A stretch of 64,000 nucleotides of DNA, taken from Anderseniella sp963787895. Its GTDB lineage: Bacteria; Pseudomonadota; Alphaproteobacteria; Rhizobiales; Aestuariivirgaceae. A model generated the notes under the pieces. The model was given only the letters and a program-made list of their open reading frames with translations, was not told the origin of the DNA and ran no database searches. Below, piece by piece: positions 42,743 through 52,225 of the stretch. The stretch is taken from positions 558,001 through 622,000 of the forward strand of contig CAWBEX010000001.1 of NCBI GenBank assembly GCA_963787895.1. The letters run 5' to 3'. Within the stretch, counting starts at the first letter, position 1; each line of letters begins with the position of its first letter. The position numbers and the translations under genes were made by a program.

Positions 42743-44250
42743 GCGGCCCTGCCCTTTCTGTGTTTTGCTGGTGGATAAATCTCACTCAATGGTCTGGACT
42801 TGCCGTTCTCCTGAATCAGCCGCACGTGCTTGCGCTCCAGCGCGCGCACATGCGCTACGCCACAGGCATGCGCGATTAACCCGGCTCCGTAATGAATTCT
42901 GGCGGCATAGTTCATCACACGTACCGCCTTGTCTTCAGGGTCGAGCCCACGCTGCAGATGCCGTTGATGGGTAGTGATGCCAGTAGGGCACGTGTTCTTG
43001 TTGCATTTCAGGGATTGAATGCAGCCAAGCGCAAACATGAAACCGCGCGCCGAATTCACGAAATCAGCCCCGGCGCAATAGGCCCAGGCAACCTCAGCGG
43101 GTGTAATCAGTTTGCCGGCACCAATGACGCGGATGCGACCTCTAAGGCCATACTTTTCCAGAACATCCACACACAGCGGCAGGGCTTCCTTGATGGTGAG
43201 TGCGGTATTGTCGATAAGCGGCATGGGGGCCGCCCCGGTTCCTCCGTCGCCTGAATCAATAGTGATAAAGTCCGGCGCAGACTTTGGCCCGCGCTTCTTT
43301 ATCAGCTTGCACAGGTCTTCCAGCCACTCAACACCGCCCATGGCAGTCTTGAAGCCGGTCGGCAGGCCCGATATGTCACGCACCCTGGACACGAAATCCA
43401 GCAACTGCTCATTGTTTGCAATATCAGCATGCCTGTTGGGCGACAACGAAGCCTGGCCTGCAGGAATACCACGCACTGAAGCGATTTCCGGTGTGACCTT
43501 CTCAGCAGGCAGAATGCCGCCCTTGCCGGGTTTTGCACCCTGCGACAGCTTGATCTCGACCATCTTGACCTGTTCCAGACCGGCCACTTCGCGCAACTTC
43601 TGTTCACTGAAGCAGCCATGCTCGTCGCGCACGCCGTAATTGGCTGTCCCGATCTGGAAGATGATGTCACACCCGCCTGAAAGATGATGCGAAGACAGGC
43701 CGCCCTCACCTGTGTTCAGCCAGCAACCCGCCATCGCGGCACCCTTCGACAAAGCCTGGATGGCAGGCGCGGACAGCGAACCATAGCTCATGGCGGAAAT
43801 ATTGATGATGGACTGTGCCTTGTATGGCTGGCGCGCATAAGGCCCGATAATCAGCGCCGGAGGCGGCGAAACCTCCTCATCCAGCGGTGCATAGATGGCG
43901 TTTGCAAAAATCGGCGAACCGACAGCAGTTATATTCTGCGTTGATCCGAAGGCAACGGTATTGTCGGCGCCAGCAGCTGATTTGTAGACCCATTCGCGCT
44001 GCGCCCGGTTGAACGGCATTTCCTCGCGGTCCATCGCGAAGAAATATTGCCGGAAGAACTCACCTAGTGTGGAGAACACATGCCTGAAACGGCCGATGAC
44101 CGGATAGTTGCGCCGGATTGCATCCTCGCGCTGGCTGATATCCATGACGAACATCACCATTATCACCAGAAAGCCAAGCCCAACGGCGAACACAAACAAG
44201 GTTGCCAGCAGCGACAGACCATTAGCAACAAGGCCAGCAATGAAATCCAT
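42739..44250 (-). CDS. FMN-binding glutamate-synthase-family protein
   Basis: A 503-residue protein with an N-terminal membrane helix (LSLLATLFVFAVGLGFLVIM) followed by the GltS-type FMN/Fe-S domain: PYKAQSIINISAMSYGSLS, NTGEGGLSSHH, EIKLSQGAKPGKGG, FITIDSGDGGTGAAP, and the cysteine run CIQSLKCNKNTCPTGITTH for the Fe-S cluster. It lacks the glutaminase domain. These stand-alone proteins are membrane-tethered oxidoreductases of unknown substrate. The ATG has GGAAAG upstream. The stop overlaps the SDR start. Confidence 0.9.
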   Translation of the reverse strand: MDFIAGLVANGLSLLATLFVFAVGLGFLVIMVMFVMDISQREDAIRRNYPVIGRFRHVFSTLGEFFRQYFFAMDREEMPFNRAQREWVYKSAAGADNTVAFGSTQNITAVGSPIFANAIYAPLDEEVSPPPALIIGPYARQPYKAQSIINISAMSYGSLSAPAIQALSKGAAMAGCWLNTGEGGLSSHHLSGGCDIIFQIGTANYGVRDEHGCFSEQKLREVAGLEQVKMVEIKLSQGAKPGKGGILPAEKVTPEIASVRGIPAGQASLSPNRHADIANNEQLLDFVSRVRDISGLPTGFKTAMGGVEWLEDLCKLIKKRGPKSAPDFITIDSGDGGTGAAPMPLIDNTALTIKEALPLCVDVLEKYGLRGRIRVIGAGKLITPAEVAWAYCAGADFVNSARGFMFALGCIQSLKCNKNTCPTGITTHQRHLQRGLDPEDKAVRVMNYAARIHYGAGLIAHACGVAHVRALERKHVRLIQENGKSRPLSEIYPPAKHRKGRAA

Positions 44251-44542
44251 GGTGCTTTCCGGGAAATGCAGCGTGTTTTGCAGTTGCAGTGTGGCTTTGC
44301 CCGTGGCCCGGGTCAACCACGCAGGCAAACTGTCACCAGACTGTTGCATCCAAGTCGCAAGGCACTACCAGCAAACCTGATGCAGGCAGGTACAATGCCT
44401 GTTCGCTGAACTTATGAACAATCCCATCGCTGTAATTGTGAACCTGACATTCGAAAGTATTGACCGATTGAGCCCGTTTCATAAGCTGGAAGTGATTGAC
44501 AAAGGCTGCGGGCGCGGGACCAACCCGCAAGAGGACAGTTTC

Positions 44543-45205
44543 ATGATTAAGTTTGATTTGCCACGCCGCCTGCTGGCAGAGGCACTTGGTACGTGTGCAC
44601 TTGTGTGCACGGTAGTCGGATCCGGCATCATGGCGGACAAACTGTCTGATGACGCTGCCATATCACTGTTGGGCAACACCATTCCAACAGGTGCGATACT
44701 GGTTGTGCTGATTACCATCCTGGGCCCTGTGTCCAGCGCTCACTTCAACCCTGCCGTCTCGCTTGGCTTTTCAATGCGCGGCGATCTGCCCTGGCGTGAA
44801 TTCGGCCCCTACGTGGCTGCACAAGTTGCTGGCGGTTTGATTGGCACCTGGGTGGCCCACCTGATGTTTGAACTGCCGGTTCTGCAGGCTTCGCTCACCG
44901 ACAGGACCGGCGGCGCACAATGGTTTGCCGAGTTTGTCGCAACTTTTGGTTTGATGGCAGTAATTCTGGGCGGTATCCGGTTCAAGACTGATGCCATTGC
45001 CTGGCTTGTCGGCCTGTACATCACTGCCGCCTACTGGTTTACAGCGTCCACCTCGTTTGCCAACCCGGCGGTGGCCATATCGCGCGCTTTCACAAACACG
45101 TTTTCCGGCATCAGGCCGATCGACCTGCCGGGCTTTATTCTGGCTGAACTGTTTGGAGCAGTGATGGCCGTGCTGGTAATGGGTTGGCTGCTGAAAAAGA
45201 AGTGA
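44543..45205 (+). CDS. MIP-family aquaporin/glycerol-type channel
   Basis: A 220-residue channel. The first NPA box is at residues 69–71 (SSAHFNPAVSLGF) and the second at 174–176 (SFANPAVAISRAF), with the selectivity-filter Arg position in the second. Six hydrophobic helices are evident, from RRLLAEALGTCALVCTVVGS onward. Water or a small neutral solute is the likely cargo. The ATG with GAGGAC upstream is preferred over a frame open 129 bases earlier. It is the only plus-strand gene in its region. Confidence 0.92.
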   Translation: MIKFDLPRRLLAEALGTCALVCTVVGSGIMADKLSDDAAISLLGNTIPTGAILVVLITILGPVSSAHFNPAVSLGFSMRGDLPWREFGPYVAAQVAGGLIGTWVAHLMFELPVLQASLTDRTGGAQWFAEFVATFGLMAVILGGIRFKTDAIAWLVGLYITAAYWFTASTSFANPAVAISRAFTNTFSGIRPIDLPGFILAELFGAVMAVLVMGWLLKKK

Positions 45206-46102
45206 TCAGGAGCCAAACACGCTGGACAACCAGGAACTGGAATCTGCCTGTGGGCTCAAACCGCCGCCCTGCAACAGCGCGAACGCATCCTTGTACCACT
45301 GCGAGCCGGGGTAGTTGTGCCCCAGTATGGCGGCTGCCGTCTGTGCTTCCGAGCGCACGCCAAGCTGCATGTAGTTCTCGGTCAGACGGTAAAGCGCCTC
45401 AGGGGTGTGTGACGACGTCTGATACTTCTCGACGACAGTCTTGTAGCGGTTGATGGCCGCCAGAAACGCCTTCTTGCGCTGGTAGTAGCGCCCGATTTCC
45501 ATTTCCTTGCCCGCAAGCACGTCCCGCGCAAGGGCTGCCTTGCCAGCTGCGTCCTGGGCATAGGGTGTGCCAGGGTATCGCCTTGCCACTTCTTCCAGTT
45601 CTTCAAGTGACTTGCGCGCAGCAGTCGGATCACGCCGGATGTCGTTGATCTGCTCGTAATGATTGAGTGCAATCAGATATTGCGCATAGGCTGCATCCTG
45701 ATGGCCTGGATGAAGCTGAATGAAGCGCTCTGCCGCAGCAATGGATGCAGCATGTTCGCTGCGCTGATACTGTGCGAAAGCCTGCATGAGAATGGACTTG
45801 GTGGCCCACTTGGAATACGGGTGTTGGCGCTCTACTTCGGAGAACTTTTTCACCGCCGAGCGGTATTCTCCGTCACGGACATCCTTGACGCCTTCATTGT
45901 ACATCCGTGCGATCGGCTCGCCATTGGGGTCTGTGCCCAGATCAGGCGCTACGCCCTTGCCGCCAAACAGGCTGAAACCTTCTGAAGAACTGCTGTCATC
46001 ACCACCCAGATAGTCGGACAGACCACCGCCGCCGCAACCGGCCAGCAGCACGCCGGTCAAAGCCAGCGCGAGCAGGGATGAGGATTTCCGTTTGACTGGC
46101 AA
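45206..46102 (-). CDS. bamD: Outer-membrane assembly lipoprotein BamD
   Basis: A 298-residue lipoprotein of the BAM complex that inserts β-barrel proteins. The lipobox LLAGC puts the lipidated Cys at residue 23, followed by a Gly/Ser-rich linker. Then TPR-like repeats follow: ARMYNEGVKDVRDGEYRSAV, SILMQAFAQYQRSEHAASIA, YAQYLIALNHYEQI, and NRYKTVVEKYQTSSHTPEAL. It directly abuts the convergent aquaporin gene, stop codon to stop codon. Confidence 0.94.
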   Translation of the reverse strand: MPVKRKSSSLLALALTGVLLAGCGGGGLSDYLGGDDSSSSEGFSLFGGKGVAPDLGTDPNGEPIARMYNEGVKDVRDGEYRSAVKKFSEVERQHPYSKWATKSILMQAFAQYQRSEHAASIAAAERFIQLHPGHQDAAYAQYLIALNHYEQINDIRRDPTAARKSLEELEEVARRYPGTPYAQDAAGKAALARDVLAGKEMEIGRYYQRKKAFLAAINRYKTVVEKYQTSSHTPEALYRLTENYMQLGVRSEAQTAAAILGHNYPGSQWYKDAFALLQGGGLSPQADSSSWLSSVFGS

Positions 46103-46316
46103 AGTTTCGCTCCAGCTATCGCGCGGCCTGATTCCGGCATCAGTGTATCATCAAGGCGGCACACTAGATCAAAACCCGCAAATGAGCGAGTCCTGCCATG
46201 GCCTGCATACAATTTGAATGATGCAGCAACCGGGCGGAATTGTGACCTGCCAGAACACAAGGCCGTCACCCGCCAAACTTTGGCAAAACGACGCCTGGTA
46301 CCACAATCAATATGGT

Positions 46317-47846
46317 CTAGTTCGACTGCCGGCGCAGGAAGGCCGGGATTTCCAGCTGATCATCGTCAAGCGCCGGGTCAATCGCCGGTTGCAGGGCCAG
46401 CACATTGCCGGCCTGCTCTGCCGCCTTGCGCGGAGCCTGCATGCTTGGTTCCGGTTTCTCGACACGACTTTTTGGTTCTTCCTCGCGGCGAACCCCGAGG
46501 CCAACGCTGGCCAGACGTTCCAGCAAACCCTTGCGTTTGGTTGTTGCTGCCTGTGCGACCTGCTGCATCTTGTCGGGGCGGGCAGCAAGCTGCTCGCGTA
46601 CAGGTGCAGGAAAATCATCGGCCGACGGCATGCGCGGACGTGGTGCCGGCCTTGGTTCAGACATGACCGGGCGGTGCATCGGCGCTGCCTCTTCGGCTTC
46701 TCCTTCAGCCGCTTCAGCCGCCGCTGCGTCACTGTCATCTTCGGCAGGTTCTTCGATTTCCCGCACAGCAGCCTTTGGCGCAGCCGCAGCAGGACGGCTT
46801 ACCGTCCTCGGTGCAGCATAGCTGTAGCCGCCTTCGTCTTCTTCCTCGTCCTGATCATTGTCATCAGAGCCTTGCAGGAATTCATCGGCCAGCCCGGTTG
46901 CAACCACGGACACGCGCATCGTGCCTTCCAGCCTCTCGTCAAACGTGGCGCCCAGAATGATGTTGGCTTCCGGATCCACTTCCTCGCGGATGCGGGTAGC
47001 GGCTTCGTCAACTTCGTAGAGTGTCAGATCTGGGCCACCGGAGATGGAAATCAGCAGACCGCGTGCACCGCGCATGGAGACATCGTCCAGCAACGGGTTT
47101 GAAATTGCAGCTTCAGCAGCTTCTATGGCGCGCTTTTCACCCGACGCTTCGCCAGTGCCCATCATCGCCTTGCCCATTTCGGACATGATCGCGCGCACAT
47201 CGGCAAAGTCGAGATTGATAAGGCCATCACGCGTCATCAGTTCGGTGATGGAGGCAACACCGGAATAGAGTACCTCGTCAGCCATGGCAAATGCAGCGGC
47301 AAACGTGGTTTTCTCATTGGCAACGCGGAACAGGTTCTGATTTGGAATGACGATCAGCGTATCAACATGCTTGGCGAGCTGCTCGATGCCGCGCTCGGCA
47401 GTCAGCATGCGGCGCTGGCCTTCAAAGTGGAACGGCTTCGTGACTACACCAACTGTGAGGATACCCTGCTCTTTCGCCGCGCGGGCGATAACGGGAGCTG
47501 CGCCAGTGCCTGTACCACCACCCATGCCCGCGGTGATGAACACCATATGAGCACCTGCAAGATGATCCATGATCTCAGGCAACGCCTCTTCGGCGGCACC
47601 GGCTCCAACCTGCGGCTGGGATCCGGCGCCAAGACCTTGAGTGAGAGCCGTACCCATCTGGATCCGCCGCTCGGCAGAAGACTGCAGAATGGCCTGCGCA
47701 TCGGTATTGGCAACGACGAATTCAACACCATCGAGATTGGACTCGATCATATTGTTGACTGCGTTGCCACCTGCACCGCCAACCCCGAAAACGGTAATGC
47801 GTGGCTTCAGTTCTGTTGAGTTTGGTACTGTGAGCTTGATCGGCAT
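46317..47846 (-). CDS. ftsZ: Cell division protein FtsZ
   Basis: A 509-residue tubulin-like GTPase that builds the division ring. The start MPIKLTVPNSTELKPRITVF fits alphaproteobacterial FtsZ; the tubulin signature GGGTGTG is at residues 109–115, with GTALTQGLGAGS and NFAF-like elements around it. A long Ala/Pro/Glu-rich linker (~330–480) precedes the C-terminal peptide LEIPAFLRRQ, which binds FtsA and ZipA-like partners. A frame open 13 codons upstream was not used. No lpxC lies downstream as in many relatives. Confidence 0.97.
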   Translation of the reverse strand: MPIKLTVPNSTELKPRITVFGVGGAGGNAVNNMIESNLDGVEFVVANTDAQAILQSSAERRIQMGTALTQGLGAGSQPQVGAGAAEEALPEIMDHLAGAHMVFITAGMGGGTGTGAAPVIARAAKEQGILTVGVVTKPFHFEGQRRMLTAERGIEQLAKHVDTLIVIPNQNLFRVANEKTTFAAAFAMADEVLYSGVASITELMTRDGLINLDFADVRAIMSEMGKAMMGTGEASGEKRAIEAAEAAISNPLLDDVSMRGARGLLISISGGPDLTLYEVDEAATRIREEVDPEANIILGATFDERLEGTMRVSVVATGLADEFLQGSDDNDQDEEEDEGGYSYAAPRTVSRPAAAAPKAAVREIEEPAEDDSDAAAAEAAEGEAEEAAPMHRPVMSEPRPAPRPRMPSADDFPAPVREQLAARPDKMQQVAQAATTKRKGLLERLASVGLGVRREEEPKSRVEKPEPSMQAPRKAAEQAGNVLALQPAIDPALDDDQLEIPAFLRRQSN

Positions 47847-47901
47847 GGGTCTGACGTTCCCGTTGGTTTCCCCTGGAACCTGCATTGTGGTTTCTGAATC
47901 A

Positions 47902-47916
47902 CTAACAAATGGTTAA
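47902..47916 (-). promoter_or_regulatory. CtrA-like box upstream of ftsZ
   Basis: On the minus strand the sequence reads TTAA, seven bases, TTAG: seven of eight positions of the CtrA consensus TTAA-N7-TTAA. It lies 56–70 bases upstream of the ftsZ ATG, inside the 219-base ftsA–ftsZ gap, the only long gap in this half of the dcw cluster. Regulation of ftsZ by CtrA is known in Caulobacter; here it is inferred. Confidence 0.5.
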
Positions 47917-48065
47917 CGGACCCTTACTCGACTGCGGAAAATTGTGAATTTTTGATGCAACGGATTTACCCGGGTTAACTTTTGTAGCCGCAACCACCCC
48001 GGAGCCGTTCAGATTCAGGCATCAAACAGGCAAAAAGACCGCAGGTCAAACACTTGGCCGCAGAA

Positions 48066-49388
48066 CTAGAAGCTTTCCTTCAACCAGCGACCGACACGGC
48101 GGAAGTAACCCGCATCATGGCCGGCACCGGCAAGCAGAACACCCAGATTCGCAGCCTGCCTGTCAGGCACCAGCGCATAACGCAGCAGCCCGGAAGCAAC
48201 CGCGAAACCCGGCGTCGACAAAGCATCCGGCAACCCTTCAAATCGCGCCGGCCTGGCAACCCTGACACCGCGCGACATGACCTCACCCGCAAGCTGCTCC
48301 ACGCCGTTCAACTGACTGCCGCCACCACTCAGCACCACGCGGCGCACAACCTGCCTGGCCACGGGAATCTCGTTGATCCGGTCGCGCACCATCTCCAGCA
48401 ACTCTTCCATGCGCGGGCGCACTACGCCGCAGATCATCGAACGCGGCACCTGGCTCATGGCATCACTGCCGGTCTCGCCAATAATCGGACAGGTAATGAG
48501 TTCGCGCTCGTCAAGTTGCGCAGGCACCGTGGAACCCCACAGCGTTTTTACACGCTCTGCATGTGCAATTGTCGTGTTCAGTCCGCGCGCAATATCAGTC
48601 GTCACGTGATGCGAGCCGACCGGGATCATGCCCGAGTGCATCAACATGCCTTCATTGAAAACCGCATACGAAGTCGTACCGCCGCCAAGCTCAACAAGAG
48701 CAACACCCAGCTCCATTTCATCAGCCGTAAGCACCGAGCGCGCTGCGGCATAAGGAGCAACTACAACGCCGGCAGCATCCAGATGGCAACGCTCCAGCAG
48801 CAATCCGAGATTTGCCACCGCATGAGGTTCTGCCATCACGACATTCAGTTCAGCCGATAGACTTACCCCGTGCAGACCTTGAGGGTCGCGCACACCGCGA
48901 GCCTCATCAAGACGATAACCGAAAACAGAGGCGTGTATCACTGCCCTGCCAGCCGGGTTCACCTTGGCCATGGCTTCCACCATGGCACGCTGCATGTCAG
49001 CTTCGCCGACAGGCGCGGAACCAAGCTTGACCGTGCCCGTGGTGTGCACCGAAGTTGTGCGCCCTCCAGACATGTTCACGTAGACTTCGGTTACGGTTTG
49101 CCCGGCCATGCGTTCGGCCTGGTCAATCGCTGTGCGAACTGACTGCTCAGCCGCTTCCATGTCGTTGACCACACCCGCACGGATGCCGCGTGAGCGGCAA
49201 TGACCTGAACCCTTGACCTTGATTTGCGGAACTGTTTCGTCCAGCGCACGTCTGCGGCTGCCCTGAACTTCGCCTATCAGGCAGCAGATCTTGGTTGAAC
49301 CAATATCCAGAACAGCAATGGTGGAGGACCTCAGCGCAACGCCAGAGCCTCCTTGTCCTGAAGAAGACGGGAACTGAACTACTTTCAT
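48066..49388 (-). CDS. ftsA: Cell division protein FtsA
   Basis: A 440-residue actin-like ATPase tethering FtsZ to the membrane. IAVLDIGSTKICCLIGEV is the first nucleotide loop; GVVNDMEAAEQSVRTAIDQAE is in the 1C region; VELGGGTTSYAVF and VLSGGGSQLNGVEQLA are the phosphate-2 and adenosine loops. The C-terminal amphipathic stretch RRVGRWLKESF is the membrane-targeting helix. The ATG lies 71 bases after ftsQ. Confidence 0.96.
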   Translation of the reverse strand: MKVVQFPSSSGQGGSGVALRSSTIAVLDIGSTKICCLIGEVQGSRRRALDETVPQIKVKGSGHCRSRGIRAGVVNDMEAAEQSVRTAIDQAERMAGQTVTEVYVNMSGGRTTSVHTTGTVKLGSAPVGEADMQRAMVEAMAKVNPAGRAVIHASVFGYRLDEARGVRDPQGLHGVSLSAELNVVMAEPHAVANLGLLLERCHLDAAGVVVAPYAAARSVLTADEMELGVALVELGGGTTSYAVFNEGMLMHSGMIPVGSHHVTTDIARGLNTTIAHAERVKTLWGSTVPAQLDERELITCPIIGETGSDAMSQVPRSMICGVVRPRMEELLEMVRDRINEIPVARQVVRRVVLSGGGSQLNGVEQLAGEVMSRGVRVARPARFEGLPDALSTPGFAVASGLLRYALVPDRQAANLGVLLAGAGHDAGYFRRVGRWLKESF

Positions 49389-49459
49389 GGCGTATACTAC
49401 CTACTCAAACAACTCACCCAGCCCTGCCCACACAAGGCTCACGCACCCGCCTGCCGGGA

Positions 49460-50338
49460 TCAGCGCGAAGCGACCTTCTCGGCCGCCTTGCCACTCTCAC
49501 CTTCAAACGGCACCAGCACGGCAGAACCCGCCAGCCGCAGATCAATCACCCGGATGCCAGACGACAACACCTTGTGACGCGCCTGCATGTCGGCCAGAAC
49601 CGCAAGTGCTGTTTCGACCCCGTTTTCAGGGAGCAACGCCTGCCGGCCACCGGAAAAATAAAGTGTCCAGCGCCGCTTACCAACACGCGCAGCACCCTTC
49701 ACTGAAGAGTGTATGTCAGGCCACACTTCAAGTTGGTTAACAAGTTGCGATGCAGTTGTTTCGGCCCCGTCCCCTGATACCAGCAGAAGATCAGTGAACT
49801 TCCGCACGTTGAGGCTCGCAACAGCCACACCCTCCCGGTCGATCACATAGTACAAGCCACCGCGTTGCCAGATAGCAAACGGCTCGCGCTCGCTCACCTC
49901 GACATCCAGCCGATTGGGCGGCAACACCCGGACTTTCGCCGTTGTCACCCAGTCCAGGTTGAGCAGCAACTTGCGCGCAGTATTGGCGTCAAATCCGATT
50001 AGCGAACCACCAGGCTTCACCCCGATGGCATTCAGCACTGCGGCTCCATTCATGCGTTGCAGCCCGGTAATGCGAATATCTTCTGCCGCGTAGCCAAGCC
50101 ATGAAGACAACTGTGCAGGTAAACCGCGGGTGCCGCTGGAAGGGTCGGAAAGGTGATCGCCTGCCAGCAGACCATAGCCTGTCACACCGGCCAGCATCGC
50201 CACTGCCAGCGAGCGCACGAGGGCACGAAACGGGCGGCGGTTGGCCATTCGCTCGAATGACATCGAAGTTGCGACGGCGGTGGTCCAGGCAGGCGACCTG
50301 CGCGCCCTGCGCAGCCACCGGTTGATCTTCCTCATCAT
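49460..50338 (-). CDS. ftsQ: Cell division protein FtsQ
   Basis: A 292-residue bitopic membrane protein. The basic cytoplasmic N-terminus (KINRWLRRARRSPAW … ANRRPFRALVR) is followed by one transmembrane helix (SLAVAMLAGVTGYGLL), then a POTRA domain (IRITGLQRMNGAAVLNAIGV) and the β-domain (KVRVLPPNRLDVEVSEREPF). It recruits the late divisome. Its ATG overlaps the last base of the ddl stop (TAATG). Confidence 0.93.
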   Translation of the reverse strand: MMRKINRWLRRARRSPAWTTAVATSMSFERMANRRPFRALVRSLAVAMLAGVTGYGLLAGDHLSDPSSGTRGLPAQLSSWLGYAAEDIRITGLQRMNGAAVLNAIGVKPGGSLIGFDANTARKLLLNLDWVTTAKVRVLPPNRLDVEVSEREPFAIWQRGGLYYVIDREGVAVASLNVRKFTDLLLVSGDGAETTASQLVNQLEVWPDIHSSVKGAARVGKRRWTLYFSGGRQALLPENGVETALAVLADMQARHKVLSSGIRVIDLRLAGSAVLVPFEGESGKAAEKVASR

Positions 50339-51276
50339 TACCGCTTCAACCCCGCATCATTGATCATCCAGGTCACCAGTTGAGGAAAATCATGCCCTTC
50401 GTGTGCAGCCATCTCCGGCACCAGCGAAGTGGGGGTCATGCCGGGCTGCGTATTGATCTCCATGAAGATGATTTCGCCTTCAGCCCCTTCGGTATCATTG
50501 TAACGGAAGTCGGACCGCGACACTCCCCTGCAGCCAAGTTCCATGTGTGCAATCAATGCAAATTTCTGAATCTTGCGGTAAACGTGACCTGGCAGTTCAG
50601 CCGGCAGGATATGGCGCGAACCACCCGGCTCATACTTTGCTGAGTAGTCATAGAAACCAACGGCAGAAACCACCTCGGTAACTCCCAGTGCAACATCACC
50701 CATGACGGCGCATGTCAGCTCCCGGCCCGGCACATAACGCTCCACCATCATCTTGTCTTCAAGGCTGAACTTTTCGCCCGCAATCATGTCGACAAGCGAG
50801 TTTGACCCGCGGTCGACAATGTGCACGCCAACGCTGGAGCCGTCGGCAACGGGCTTGACCACATACGGCAGCGGCATGACTTCACGGTCGATGGCTTCAC
50901 CCAGACTAACCACCTTGTGCTCAGCCACCGGCACCTTCGCCCTGGCCACCGCCGCCTTGCACAAATGCTTGTCCATTGCCAAAGCAGACGCCAGCACACC
51001 AGAGTGGGTGTATGGTATCTTCAGGGTTTCCAGAATGCCCTGAACGTGGCCGTCCTCGCCCCACTTGCCGTGCAGCGCGTTGAAGGCAACATCCGGCTTC
51101 AGCTCCCGTAGTTTGTCAATGATGTCGTCCTGCACGTCAATCTGCGTGACCTTGAACCCCGCCTCTTCCAGGCCTCTGGTGCAGGCACGCCCCGACGACA
51201 GCGAAACCTCACGCTCGTTCGACCATCCGCCCATAAGCATCGCAACGTGCGTCAATTGGGGATCGCGCTGTTCCAT
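50338..51276 (-). CDS. ddl: D-alanine–D-alanine ligase
   Basis: A 312-residue ATP-grasp enzyme making the D-Ala-D-Ala dipeptide for MurF. HVAMLMGGWSNEREVSLSSG is the N-terminal signature; AFNALHGKWGEDGHVQGILE, LPYVVKPVADGSSVGVHIV and MEINTQPGMTPTSLVPEMA give the ATP and substrate sites. Its stop overlaps the ftsQ start; murB lies 31 bases upstream. Confidence 0.96.
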   Translation of the reverse strand: MEQRDPQLTHVAMLMGGWSNEREVSLSSGRACTRGLEEAGFKVTQIDVQDDIIDKLRELKPDVAFNALHGKWGEDGHVQGILETLKIPYTHSGVLASALAMDKHLCKAAVARAKVPVAEHKVVSLGEAIDREVMPLPYVVKPVADGSSVGVHIVDRGSNSLVDMIAGEKFSLEDKMMVERYVPGRELTCAVMGDVALGVTEVVSAVGFYDYSAKYEPGGSRHILPAELPGHVYRKIQKFALIAHMELGCRGVSRSDFRYNDTEGAEGEIIFMEINTQPGMTPTSLVPEMAAHEGHDFPQLVTWMINDAGLKR

Positions 51277-51307
51277 AACCGGCCTCTAAAACTTTCTGTG
51301 GCAGCCC

Positions 51308-52225
51308 TTACCGCGCCGCCACGCCAATCCGCTTGATTTCCCATTGCAGGTCCACCCCCGATGTCTCCATGACACGCTTGCGGACAGTCTCTCCAAGCTC
51401 CTCGATCTGGGCAGCCGTCGCGCCGCCCTCATTGATGAGAAAGTTGCAGTGCATTTCCGAAACCCTTGCAGGTCCAATATTAAAACCGCGCATGCCGGCA
51501 GCATCGATCAAGTGCCACGACTTGCCGCCTTCAGGGTTCTTGAACGTAGATCCGCCGGTCCGGCTTTTGATCGGCTGGCTCGCGACGCGCGCCTGGGTAA
51601 TCTCATCCATGTGGCCCTTAATCTCGTCCTGGTCGCCATGCGCACCTTGAAACAACGCCGACGTGAAAATCAGGTCTTCAGGCGCCGAGGAATGGCGGTA
51701 GCTGTAACCCATGTCCGCATTCGACATGATATGGAGCGTCCCCTTGCGATCTATCCCCCGCGCCTCGATCAGAATGTCCCTGGTTTCACCACCATGTGCC
51801 CCGGCATTCATCCTCAACGCGCCGCCAATTGTGCCGGGTATACCTCTCAAAAAGGTTAACAAAGTGATACTTTCATCAAGCGCGAAACGCGCCAGCCGAA
51901 CATCCGGCACAGCAGCTCCCGACACGATCCGGTAGTCTCCAGCATTCTCCATTTGCGAAAATCCGCGCCCAAGGCGGATAACGACACCGGGTACACCGCC
52001 ATCGCGCACCAGCAGGTTGGAACCAACGCCAATGACATAGACCGGAATGTCGGCGTCGAGGGCAGCCAGAAATGCAGCCAGGTCTTCTTCGTCAGCAGGT
52101 GAGAAAAGCACATCCGCAGGTCCACCGGCGCGAAACCACGTGAAATCGGCAAGCGGCTTGTCCAGTTCGATGCGGCCACGCACCGGCGGCAGCCTGCGTG
52201 CCAGCAATTCGCCCGCTGAAGCCAT
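51308..52225 (-). CDS. murB: UDP-N-acetylenolpyruvoylglucosamine reductase
   Basis: A 305-residue FAD enzyme reducing UDP-GlcNAc-enolpyruvate to UDP-MurNAc. FTWFRAGGPADVLFSPADEE and VIGVGSNLLVRDGGVPGVVI bind FAD; GIPGTIGGALRMNAGAHGGE and YSYRHSSAPEDLIF follow, and RTGGSTFKNPEG carries the catalytic Ser. The type lacks the Tyr loop of class I MurB. Its ATG overlaps the murC stop (TGATG). Confidence 0.95.
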   Translation of the reverse strand: MASAGELLARRLPPVRGRIELDKPLADFTWFRAGGPADVLFSPADEEDLAAFLAALDADIPVYVIGVGSNLLVRDGGVPGVVIRLGRGFSQMENAGDYRIVSGAAVPDVRLARFALDESITLLTFLRGIPGTIGGALRMNAGAHGGETRDILIEARGIDRKGTLHIMSNADMGYSYRHSSAPEDLIFTSALFQGAHGDQDEIKGHMDEITQARVASQPIKSRTGGSTFKNPEGGKSWHLIDAAGMRGFNIGPARVSEMHCNFLINEGGATAAQIEELGETVRKRVMETSGVDLQWEIKRIGVAAR

